In this document: positions 44,217 to 54,949 of the stretch, piece by piece
How the letters are laid out: every line of letters starts with the position of its first letter
Position numbering within the stretch: position 1 is the first letter of the stretch
NCBI GenBank assembly: GCA_030549175.1
Contig: JAUKUA010000003.1
Coordinates: 2,480,001-2,544,000 of the forward strand
Direction of reading: 5' to 3'
DNA: 64,000 bases
Source: Lasiosphaeris hirsuta
Taxonomy: Eukaryota > Ascomycota > Sordariomycetes > Sordariales > Lasiosphaeriaceae
Made by a program: the position numbers and the translations under genes
Notes under the pieces: model-generated
What the model was told of the DNA's origin: nothing
The model's input: the letters and a program-made list of their open reading frames with translations, nothing else
Database searches by the model: none

Positions 44217-44609
44217 GGCTGGCGAGAATTGGCAACGACTCCCCAGTCGGTCGCGAGTCGCAGGGCTGGAGGTGCGAATGGAGCTACGGTTGAGAGTTGG
44301 AGAGCTTTTTGCCGTCAGACGAGCTCCCCGGCAGCTCTTCGGAAGACGCATTCCATGCACACGCAACCTGGAAGCTCCCCCAACCCATGGGCCGGGGGCG
44401 CGCCAAGACCCACTTAAATTCCTTGGCTATTCACTCCCCTATTCCCCCATCCTAATCCCTGTCTGTAGGCCACCTCTCTCCAACTGTGACCCCTCCATAC
44501 GATCCAGCTCTCGACTCTCGCATCCCCTGGAACCACACCCTCCCACTAAATACCATCTCACACCGTTGGCACAACTGGGACAAACAGGGCCCGTAGTCCA
44601 AGCCAAACC
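44217..44609. promoter_or_regulatory. Divergent promoter region before ubc7
   Basis: 393 bp between start codons on opposite strands. C/T-rich near the ubc7 side. Nothing else seen. Confidence 0.45.
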
Positions 44610-45185
44610 ATGGCCCAATCCACCGCGCACCGCCGGTTGCTCCAAGAGTACCGCGCGCTGACCAACAACCCCCCGAGGGAATCACCGCGGGCCCCGTGTC
44701 CGAGGATGACCTGCTGCACTGGGAGGCGCTGATACAGGGGCCCGAGGGGACGCCGTTCGAGGGCGGCGTGTTCCCGGCGGAGCTACGCTTCCCCAAAGAC
44801 TACCCACTCGCGCCGCCATCAATGAAGTTCCTCGGCGAGGTGTGGCATCCAAACGGTACGCCCCCTCTGCCCCTTCCCAGTCCCCTTGAGTTTTGGCGCA
44901 CACAGAGAAGCTGACACGAGAATCGACCCAGTATACCCCAGTGGCCTCGTCTGCATCTCGATCCTGCACCCGCCCGGCGACGACCCCAACCACTACGAGC
45001 ATGCGTCGGAGCGCTGGTCGCCCATCCAGTCGGTTGAGAAGATTCTTATCTCGGTCATGAGCATGTTGGCCGAGCCCAACGACGAGAGCCCTGCCAATGT
45101 TGAAGCGGCAAAAATGTGGCGCGACAGGCGCGGCGAGTATGAGCAGAAGGTTCGCGACGGCGTCCGGAGGATGTTGGGGCTTTGA
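44610..45185 (+). CDS. ubc7: Ubiquitin-conjugating enzyme E2, UBC7 type (frameshifted)
   Basis: Endoplasmic-reticulum-associated-degradation E2 of the Ubc7/UBE2G2 class. Two exons by homology: 44610-44855 and 44932-45185, about 165 residues. The 76-nt intron has GTACGC as donor. The start gives [20 protein letters not shown] in frame 1, but the conserved continuation [43 protein letters not shown] is in another frame. The switch lies at a run of six C (44669-44674), where seven would restore it. Catalytic Cys is in [14 protein letters not shown], and the acidic-loop insert [14 protein letters not shown] is diagnostic for Ubc7. No room exists for an intron at the break. It is either an assembly error, a strain mutation or a real pseudogene; everything downstream is intact, which favours error or a very recent change. 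Confidence 0.85.
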
Positions 45186-45459
45186 TGACACTGCTCTGAT
45201 AATACTCTGGTATGGTACATATGGGCATGGTGGTTTACGTGAAGGTTTTGGGGCCGGGTGTGGCGTGTATTCTGGCTTTATATATGCATGGCAAAAGGTG
45301 TTGATTCTCCTGGTTTGCAGCGATAGTTCACACAATTACCACAGTATTTAGCATCTACAGTTGACTTCGCTGGATAATGGCTTTTCTCCTTTTCAGTGCA
45401 TAACGGCATCTTGGATCTCAGCACCTAACCTGGACTTTGCGTGCCGTGGACATCATGTC

Positions 45460-48296
45460 TCAGAGGCCATTCTCCGCCTTGAACTTATCCCACGCCTCGT
45501 TGAGCGTGCTGAAGACGGTGCCCGCGATCATGCGGACCTCTGTGCTGGCGTCTTGCGCGACCTAGAAAAACATGTCAGAGCTACACTTATACTAGAATGA
45601 GGAGCATAAATGCAGGTGCTTACCTTGTCCGGGTGAGTCTTCGCAATGGCCCTCATGTAAATAATCTTGACCTTGTTGGCCATGACGAGCTCATGCAACC
45701 CGACCTTCTTCCATCCACTCCCTTCCCACAGCACATTGTCGAGACTTCCAAGCAAAGCCCGGAGATTTTCTCTTTTGCCATCCCTCCACGCGGCAATACG
45801 AGCATCCACCTTGTCTACGAGGGCAAATTTCTCATCACCTTCTTTTTCAGCTGCCATATTGGCTGCGCGCAACCTCTCGACCGCCTCCGAGCTCTTCTGG
45901 CTAGCCGCAGTCACCGGCCTGGGACGCGCCGCAGGAGCGGGTTTCTTAGGCGGAGGTCGCGCTACCGCCTTGGGTGCGAGCACCTTTTGACAGCGCTGAC
46001 GGCCTGCCGTAGCCGTAGGGCCGCCCAGCCCGGACTCAACGCATATTTGCCAGACAGTTGCAGCTTCTGCCCACTTCTCCATTTGCTCTAAAGCCTCGGC
46101 CTTGCGAGTCAAGGCCTTGCCGTAGAGCTCGCGCATGTCACGCTTCTCGTTATCTCCCCCGTGAAGCTCCACGTGCTCACCCTCTCCCTTGTCCGGACCG
46201 ATGAGCCGGATGGCTGTGTCGGCGTCTTCGACGGCTTGTCGGGGCTCGCCCGTTTTTAGAGCCGTCAGGGCGCGATTGCAGAGAAGAAGAATAGTCAGGG
46301 GATGGGTTGACGGGATAGAGCCTAGTGAAGATGTGTACGAGGCGTGGGCAGCCGCATAGTCACCGCGCTTGAAGTGTGCAGTGCCATCGAGACGATGTTT
46401 GGTTGAGCTTTGTAGCGCAATTCCAGAGACGGTGGGTATTTGACGCGGTGGGCGGGCAGGCTTCGGTGTTGGACGTGGGGCGGGCGACTGCCTTGGTGTG
46501 GGCCTCGGGGCCGGAGATGGCTGTGATGGCCTCGAGGGGAGCGCTGTCTGCGATCTTGCTGGCACAGTAGAGTTGAACAACAGATCTGGCTCTGGCTCAG
46601 CGGGCTGTCTTGTCTCGGCTGGAGGCAGCGGCGTCTTCTTCCTCCGCGCGGGGCTGACATATGCCTGAGAACTCTGCTCTTCCACTGCCTGCTTGCTAAG
46701 GCGAGCCCGTGGATCGAGCGCGGGTGCTTGGCTGGCCTGTTGCCATTTTGGCACCGCACTGCTTTGTCCCTGACGCATCGCAGGAATAGCCGGTGACTGA
46801 TCTCGAGAAGTAACATTGCTGTGTTGCCGACTCTCTGGCCCTGGCATGGCTGGCTTTCGTCCTGGCCGCAATCCCGATTCCAGCAACGCAGCTTCATCAG
46901 TGACTTCAGGTGTCCTCTTCTCACCTGCGCCGGCTGGGTCTTGTTGAGCTGACCTCATCCATTTCGGTTGATTCGGATCACCATCTTGTTGAAACTCAGA
47001 AACCGCTTTCTGAACCTTTTTCTGCCCAGTTTTCCAGAACGTGTTCGCCGTCTTCAACAGACTCGAACCTACTGCAGCGGCGGTCTTGGTGAAGTCAGCA
47101 TCTAGAGAAGCTGGGGATCGATTATCTCGACTCCTAACTCCCTCGCCCAAAACCTCATCCCTCCTCCAAGCGAGGCCGTCATTACGGGGTTGGCTCGAGG
47201 TTCGCTCCCCACTGCCCGCAGCAGATTCCCGCAGGCCTGGGCGACCACTTTTTGCCTTCTCCTTTGCCTGTCGGTGAGCATCATCTAGCAGCCAATTGAC
47301 GGCAGCCTGGACATCAAGCCCCCTCCCACTCTCTGTCAGGCCTCGTCTTGCATTCTCAGGGGTAAATCCGTAATCCACCAGCTGGGCTACGGCCTTGTCA
47401 AAGGGGTCGTTTGAAGGGGGCGCATTCTCGGGCTCGGAGTCCGAAGATGAGTCTTCGATGACCTTCCCCGGCTCTGGAGACCGAGAAAACCTTGACGGTG
47501 GCACGGGCTGCGAAGGCTGCGGCCTTTTTCTAACTTGTTCGACTGGTTTTCCTAGATCACCCAAGAAATCATCGTCATCGTTGATGACGGGAGCAGGCGG
47601 CGCGCTAGGCCTCGTTTTGAGCTGGTTCAATCCAAACGGGTCGTCGTCATCATCGCCAAATCCCCCGCTGACAGAAACCACAGGGACCACCGGCTTATTC
47701 CAGGCTTGCGGACTGGATAGGTCTAGCGCAGGCGCAATCGCAGGTGACGCTCTCGCTGAAGCTACGGGTGGTGGGAAGTAGCTTGCATTATCGACCTTGG
47801 TACTTGCGCTGAAAGCGGCGAACAAGTCGTCATCGGAGTTGGCCGGTTTCCCGTTCAGGGCCCCGGTCGCGCGTTCCACGGGCTGCGCTATCGCAGGTGA
47901 CGAGGTCCGCGGCGTGCCCGCTTGACTCCGGCCGAGCGACTCTAGGAACTGGCCGTCGCCATAGTGCGCTTGTGCCTGCTTACGCTTTTCCTCCTCTTTC
48001 CTCCGCTTCTCAGCCTCCAGCCTTTCCTGCTGTTCCCGCAGAGTCAGGTTCGCGCCGGACTTGTTGGAGCCGAAGCTCACGAGGTTGCTGAAGCTGTCCT
48101 GGGCGGGCTTCACGGCCGGGGCTTTGAGGCCGCCACCTGCGGGTACTTGTCCTGAGAGAGGTGTGTTGCGGCCCGAGCCAAGCGGAGACGGAGTCGGGCG
48201 CAAAGGGGGGTAGATTGAGCTCGTGGGGTTCGGAGTCGAGGTCGTGGCTTCTTTCCCGCCCGGTGCGGACCAGGTTAGGCCCGAGAGATCATCCAT
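45460..48296 (-). CDS. swa2: Auxilin-like J-protein (Swa2 family)
   Basis: Clathrin-uncoating cofactor that recruits Hsp70 through its J domain. Two exons: 48296-45624 and 45561-45460, giving 924 residues; the intron (62 nt) follows HPDK directly. The N-terminal half is disordered and carries clathrin/AP-type motifs (DDLFAAF, DDDPFGL, DDDFLGDL, SNDPFDKA). A UBA domain spans about residues 298-340 (VAQLVDYGFTPENARRGL). Pro-rich linkers follow, then three TPR-like helix pairs (about 640-780). The J domain covers the last 90 residues: MANKVKIIYMRAIAKTHPDK at residues 872-891, then VAQDASTEVRMIAGTVFSTLNEAWDKFKAE. HPD is intact. The start MDDLSGLTWSAP is chosen over an upstream in-frame TTG. It is convergent with ubc7. 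Confidence 0.93.
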
Positions 48297-51200
48297 TGTC
48301 AAGTCAAGTAGTCTAGGAGGGGGTTTACCCAATCGCCCATTAATTCATCATCATAGGTATCGTAGAAATGTCGTTAGGTGGTGAGACCCTGTCCCTGGGT
48401 TTAGCAAGAGTGGTGAAGCTGCGTTCCTGCTTGGTTGATACCTTGCACCTTACCTAAACCATAAACGCCCGTAGCTCGCGCCAGCACATGCATGTGGCGG
48501 AGCATGACACTCTGTGGCGCATTGCGCTTCGCGCCACACCGTCTTTTAGCCACAGCGTCTCCTTGAACTTACGGAAAGCTTCTGCGCCCCTAAACGCCAC
48601 ACAGGGGTTCCCAGACTAAAATCGTGGAAAAGATCCTTGGAAGGTGCCACCGCATGAATTCACCCACGACTCAACCAGATGCTTATCGCAGAGTAAGCAC
48701 CTTGTCGTGAGACACTGGAATTACACGTGCTTCCGCACCTCTAAGTTTACTTCAGCCGCCCTCCCGCTTTACGTGTGAAACATTTTAAATATTACAGAGC
48801 ACACTTGGTAGCAGAGCCCTCTTGGCTATTTTCGGGCGGGATAGGATGCGGACTCGCCATTCGGGCTAGAGAGGGAGCCGACACGATGGAGGTGCAGTAT
48901 CCGTTCCGTGAAGACGGTATGGACCGAGAGGTGATCGGTGGGCAACGTTCTCAGGCAACGTTGTCGGCTGGCTTTGTGGGGAATTTTTCTCGGCCCCGCA
49001 AAAAATAATTGAATTTGCAAACATGATTCCAGTTTGATTGACTACATGTAAGCTGTCGGGATTTGAAAGACATGGCAAACCTGGATTTTGACATCGGGAG
49101 ATGCGCGCATAAAACTCGCCAGAGGCGCAGGTGGCTTTGATCCTTGATGATCCACGCCCAGTCGTCAGTTGACAGGCATCATGGCCGTTGTCTCGCATGG
49201 AGGAACTGGCGGCTGAGAAAGGAGAGAGATCAAGAGCAGCAAGCACGAGAGGTGGTTGCGTGACCGTGCAACCTAGTGCGATCGTCATTTGATTGGCTGC
49301 GTTAGGCGTTTGCGGCCGGTTAAAGCCTGGGGTTCCTGGATCCCTGGGGAGTGAAACTCGTTTCAGAGCCTTGTGGGAGTGGATTGGCTCTCGTCGTATC
49401 CTGGGCTTGCCTGGGGTACAGACTGGAGCCCCCTTGCATTTGTCTGATCGAACCCCGCTCTCTGCAACGGTGCCGCCGACAAGCCGGTTTTTGGGGATGC
49501 TGCAACCACTTTAAGATGCGCGTTTCTGGTAGATCAGAGCGCATCACGATCCTCGCCAACTCGCGGGCCTTAGGATACAGATAGAGAGTCACAGGCGGCA
49601 GCATTCGCTAATGAGAGCTGACTTCGCCAATTCAAGTCGCACCAGAAGGAGTCGACGGGGGCTTTGGCGAGCCGACTGCCGTGATCAGGGGCGGCGCAGT
49701 CTGACATTACACCTTTTTTTAACCTTGTGCGCCGGGAGATCTAGACGAGCTGCTTGGGGTGCGAGAGTGCTGAGATGGTGTCGAGAGGGCCGAGATAAAG
49801 AGTGCGATGGGTGGCGACCGGCCATTTCTGGCTGCACTGCGAGGCTGAATACCTAAGCTTGCCGTGCCGGTTAAAAAATAGCCCTTTCCCAACATTGAGA
49901 TCTAGAACAGACGGCATCTAGGTGCCAGAAAGGTTCCTCTCGTCCGCCGCGAGGTCAGACCTAGTCAGACCAGGCCGGAGTCACCCGACCCAGATAACCC
50001 AGAGCCGCGGTGTTTCCTGCTGTGCTCCATCGCTTCTGAAAACAAAATTGGGCGTGGGTATGGCTGTCCATTATTCGATTATTAAGGAGCAACTGCAAAC
50101 CGTCGTATCTTTGTGTATCATCGCCCATCGGTAAATGAAATGGATTGCGTCCAAAATACACTGCTGCCGGAGACGCAACTCAGGTTGTCGGGTGGGTCAG
50201 GGTCAAACGCATTCAAATGGGGCCCCGGGGGCGCATGTTTTGCAGCCTCCCACTCGCCATCTTTAGCCCAGGCACAAGCCCCACGGGACCTGGCAGTTGC
50301 TCCTTGAAGCATGCCCTTAATCTACCAGCTAAGGCATGTCACACCATTGATCGGCCAACCAGGAGCCCGGATTGTGTGGCTGAAAAGCCGGTTCGGGCAA
50401 GAACCTCCCTCCATCCAGATGGCACTGGCCAGGCAAGAGCCTGCCAAGCATCGGCAAGGATAAGGCAAGGGGTCATTGCCCCTGTCCGTCCGAGGCCCCC
50501 CTCCAAATTCCAAAGAGCCCAGAAAATGGGATATCTTCAGCGCATGTCTTACCTTCCCCCTCGGATGCTCCCTCCCTTCACCTTTACGTCTCGTTTGCCC
50601 TTCGACCACTTTGTCACTCTCTTCGTGCTCTTCGTGCTTCTCAGTCGATTTGGGTCTTTCTTTCCCACGACTGGATACACTCCTTACATTCGTTCAATTC
50701 AACAGCGTTGACTTTGTCCCTCTTTTTTCACTCTTAAAAAAGTGTTGATCGCGCATTCACTCCATTCGATTTCAGAGTCTGCCGCATTTTCGATAACAAT
50801 CCACTGCCCTACCGAGCGCTTTAGGCTAGGACTTGTGCCATCTGATCTCGAAGCTCTGAGCTGCCAGAATTCCGACACGAAAATCGTCTGTTCTCCTGTG
50901 GAAACTCGTCAGTTGGACTCGAGCAATTTCTTCAACTACGGCCTGAGAAAAGGTTATCTGGTTGGCGTCACGCGGAAAGCAGCAACGTGAGGAGCTGGGG
51001 ATTGGATATTCTCAGGTGGTGTTGTGGACGTGATCACTGCTAGTGAAAATCGTCTGGACTGCTTGTCATTCATGACAACTCACACTTGACACTTTCCTGA
51101 GAAAGATCGAACCGGGCTTCATCCGGTCTTTTACCACTTTGTGGACTACTGGTTGGTGCAATCGGCGGGTCAAGTCACGGTACCGTTGGACTCTTCGACA

Positions 51201-51505
51201 GTGTGGTGTGAATTTGCCATTCGCCATCCACTGGGACCTGTGAACAGACTCCATCACCCAGGACTCGCACAAAATTACCTGAGGCAACCCAACACAATTC
51301 ACGAAGTACTTGTCAACCCTTCCACTTGCCGGTAAAACAACCCCCGCTTGGAAACCAGTCCTCGAGAAAGTCACCTTCAACTTCTGTTCCCCCTCGCCGC
51401 CACACTTTTCCACAACCTTGACACCATTCTTTTCTCACGCCCACTTCGCATACCATCTACATTCCTTAACAGAGCTTTATCGGTCTCTCTTTCCATTCTT
51501 TTAGA
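48297..51505. promoter_or_regulatory. 3.2 kb divergent region, swa2 / DUF1996 gene
   Basis: No convincing gene. Stretches from about 50,500 to 50,750 and 51,360 to 51,505 are strongly C/T-rich, as in 5' leaders of well-expressed fungal genes. A leader intron for the DUF1996 gene within this span is possible but unproven. The open frames show no family likeness. Confidence 0.5.
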
Positions 51506-53232
51506 ATGAAAGCCACTACCTCTTTGGCGCTTCTCGGCGCCGTGAGCGGCGTGTCGGCTTTCTGGCGCATGGAGTGCCGTGGCCGCGTCGGCGTCGCCCG
51601 CATTGACCCTTTGGTCAATCCCAACGAGGTGGCACAGCACGTTCACGCAATCCACGGGTCTTCTGGTAAGTTCTACAACTGCTAAAATACTGATCCCAAA
51701 GCCAAGTCATTTCTTGGACGTCTCGGTGACACTCATTGACCTAATCTTCAATCAGGCTTCAGCGAGAGTGCCAAGTTCGACGACCTTGCCGGCGCAGACT
51801 GCACCTCTTGCGCTGTCACAGAGGACATGTCGTCCTACTGGGCCCCAGTCCCATACTTCAAGCACGCCAATGGCTCCTATGAGCTTGTGGAGCAGGTGGG
51901 CGGTATGCTCGCGTGAGTGATCCTTCCGTGTTTGAGAGCTATTTCCATCAAGATACTAACTAGTAGCCAGCTACTACTTCCTTTTCGGGGATGCCTCAAA
52001 CCCAAACGGCGGAATCAAGGCGTTTCCTGAAGACTTTCGCATGATTGCTGGCGACACTCTTCGCCGCAACTTCTCCATTGGTGGGCTTGGCGCTAACATC
52101 CCAGACCCGGAGAAGTCGCTGTGGAGTATGCTTGGCCAAACATCCCAGGTTGACCTCGCCCAGCGTGCTCTTGGGTTCAACTGCCTCAACTACCAGAAGG
52201 CCCCAGAGGGCTCGCTGCACCGTCACTACATGCCGGAGAAGGACTATCTTGATGCCAACTGCGAGGACGGAGTCAGAATAGAAATCATGTTTCCCTCCTG
52301 CTGGAACGGCAAAGACTTGGATAGCAAAAACCACAGATCTCATGTCGCATATCCAGACCTCGTCATGAACGGAGATTGCCCGTCAGGCTTCGACGTCAAG
52401 ATTCCGGGCCTCTTCTACGAAACCATTTGGGCAACCAACGCCTTTGCTGGACGAGAGGGCGAGTTTGTGTTTTCAAACGGAGATATCCAAGGTATGCTCC
52501 ACGCCTTCAACCCAACGAGTAGAGAATCGTTGATCTAACTATAGGCTTGCAGGCTTCGGCTATCATGCCGACTTCATCAGTGGCTGGAAAAGCGATTTCC
52601 TTCAGGAGGCTGTCGACACTTGCACCAACCCTTCTGGGAGGATCCAGGACTGCCCCATTTTCACCATCCAGGATGAAGACACGCAGAGAAAGTGCGGACT
52701 GAAGAAGATGCCTTCGGTTCTCGTCAATGAAAAGGTTGTCGGCTCAGTTGGCACCTCCCTTCCCGGGGGTGTTCAGATCCAATACGGCCCTGAGCCTGCG
52801 ACGAATCCGAACCCGGGCCCGCAGACAGCCACTGTCGCCGTGCCAACTGTTGGCTACTCGGAGGGCGTCAAGCCCACCGATACAAACTACCTTCCCGGCC
52901 AGATTTTCAAAGAAACCACATCTTCTGCCCCAGAGTCTGCATCTGTCACTTCAGCCTCTGCCGAGGAGTCTGAGGCCGCCATCACCGCACAGGCTGTACC
53001 CAGTATCACCGCCGCCCCAGCGGCCCCCGCGGCTGTTGAAGATGGCTATGAGATTATTCGCACCGACTACATTACTGAGGGCCATGTGGTGAAGGCAGTT
53101 ATCGTGAAGGAGAAGGTGGAGTACATCACTGTGACTACTACCACGGCGACATTGACCTCTACGGCTCAGCCTCTCAAGGCGCGCCATGACAGACATGTCC
53201 ATCGTCACCAGCTTCGGCACGCTCGCCCCTGA
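51506..53232 (+). CDS. Secreted DUF1996-domain protein
   Basis: Extracellular fungal protein; the DUF1996 domain has no established reaction, though members are often induced on plant material or in cell-wall stress. Four exons: 51506-51665, 51756-51912, 51971-52491 and 52553-53232, giving 505 residues. A signal peptide covers residues 1-18 (MKATTSLALLGAVSGVSA), followed by FWRMECRGRVGVARIDPLVNP. The domain (about 20-330) has FDDLAGADCTSCAVTEDMSSYW, GGMLAYYFLFGD, ALGFNCLNY, VRIEIMFPSCWNGKDLDS, GDCPSGF and GYHADFISGW. Cys and Trp positions are as in the family. The tail is low-complexity with an Ala/Ser/Pro linker and a His/Arg-rich end (RHDRHVHRHQLRHARP), which may hold metal ions. At exon 3 an alternative acceptor six bases earlier would add Ser-Tyr. 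Confidence 0.88.
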
Positions 53233-54949
53233 GCTTAGAGCTCAGATAGTCTGATCTGCCTTCAGCAACCAGTATTTGTCGAGATATATGGACTGGAGCA
53301 TATACAGAAAGAGCTTCTTGGGTCTTTTTTTCTTCTTCTTCTATTCGCTTCATCGACGAGGATCTTTGATTTGAGGTTAGGGCTTTGACGCACGGTTTGA
53401 GGATTCTGGATGGGATTTGGGAGCCCTAAAGATATGAGGGGAGCTCCAGTGGAAGTTATGATCTCGATGAATTGCATTGCGGCTTCGCATTGATTGCCAC
53501 CGCATCACTTTCACATCATGGGCGGCGTTAAGGTGCTATGCTCACTTCAGACCGAGCGGTTAAGATACCTCGGGCGTCTATATGCAATGACTTACGACTA
53601 CTACATCTATTTCTGTAACCGCATCATGTGAAAATTGATGCTTGGGTGAACCATCCCTATCGCATGTGTTGTCTGCGCATAATGATTTGGTACTATGGTT
53701 GGCTCTGATCAGTTCCGTGGATGCCCCAGGCATTGTGTATCTGAGTGAATACTGGTCAATATCTCAGCCTGCTCGCCCGTTACTGCCATAATGATGACCT
53801 TGCTCTTTGTTAAGCTGCTAGTATTTGTTTGCCTAGGACTAGCCTCGCCCAGATTGTCAACGGCCTCTCGATAGGGGTATTCAGGTTAATGCTCAACCGT
53901 GATGGTATCCCGGGGATTTGTGCTAGAAGCAACCTCCTGTGTAATTTTGTTGTTCTCCTGGCGTGTTTTGTTGCTGACTCCTGGGCCGCCGGCCTTAATG
54001 ATGGAAGCAGACCAAGTGTCTCACGACTGCCGGCTGGAATGGTGTTGCTCCGCACGACACATTCCACGCCGGCCGGCCCGCCGAAAATGTCGGCCTGCTT
54101 CAATTCAGCTCCGCGAGGGACACCTAATAGGTAAATTTGCCATTCCAAATTTCTCGCTGCTGCAACTTCTTTCCTGTAGATACAGCTCGTCCCTCTTCCC
54201 ACCCCATCTTCCTTTCAACCCAGGCAAGTGTTGTCGGTTCTTCTTGATGCCTGTGGCGAGGCTGCGCGACTATTGGTGTCCTTCGGAACCAACATCACTC
54301 GTTTCCCGTGATAACAGCTCGTTTCCTTCTTCACCCCGTCTTCCATCAACATAGGCAGGCTGTGTTTATTCTTCGGACCTGTGGCGACACTGCGGCTTCA
54401 CACTCCTTCGGAACCCACACCACACTCAAGGGATTACTTTCTATATTCATACGACCTGGGTATCGACATCAACATCAGGCAACGAAACAATAATCCGTCC
54501 CCCTGTAGTGGCAACTCGCATCCCTCTTCCCAACTCCTGCCTTTCCTCAACTGGCGAGACTGCGGCATCCCCGTCGGAATAAAAACAACACCTGGACCGA
54601 ACTAGATCCTGACAACCAAAGTAGTATCGGGACCAACATCAGATGGCCAGGCGGGAATCTCGTTTCCCGCAGCGGCAACTCGTTTCTCACATGTAGCTTG
54701 TATTCCACAGCGACAACTCGGCTCCCGTAACAGCAACTCGGCAACTCGTTTTCCTTTTACTCCCCTTCCTTCCTTCCTTCAACATACACAGGTGTTGTTT
54801 TTATTCATGTTGAAAGCTTGTGCGAGACCGCAACTTCAGCCTGTTCGGAACCAAAACAACACCCAGAGCGAATATTTCCTACATCCTTGCTGCCTGCTTG
54901 GGTTTCGGAACCGACCTCAAACGACGAGACAGGATCTGAGACCACCAAA
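53233..54949. promoter_or_regulatory. Upstream region and leader of the Ser-rich membrane-protein gene
   Basis: 1.7 kb. The left half shows nothing. From about 54183 it consists of degenerate repeats with CAACTCG, TTCAAC and TTCGGAACC elements (listed separately). Confidence 0.5.
54183..54860 (+). repeat. Degenerate tandem repeat array in a leader region
   Basis: Four or five imperfect copies of a block of roughly 130-190 bp. The common order is (C/A)AACTCG or AGCTCG, a C/T-rich stretch, TTCAAC or CATCAAC, then GCGAGACTGCGGC-like, then TTCGGAACC and AACA. TTCGGAACC occurs near 54282, 54406 and 54844. Copies start near 54183, 54315, 54509 and 54733. Divergence is too high for recent duplication. 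It ends about 90 bp before the membrane-protein ATG and so probably lies in its transcript leader or core promoter. Confidence 0.65.
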
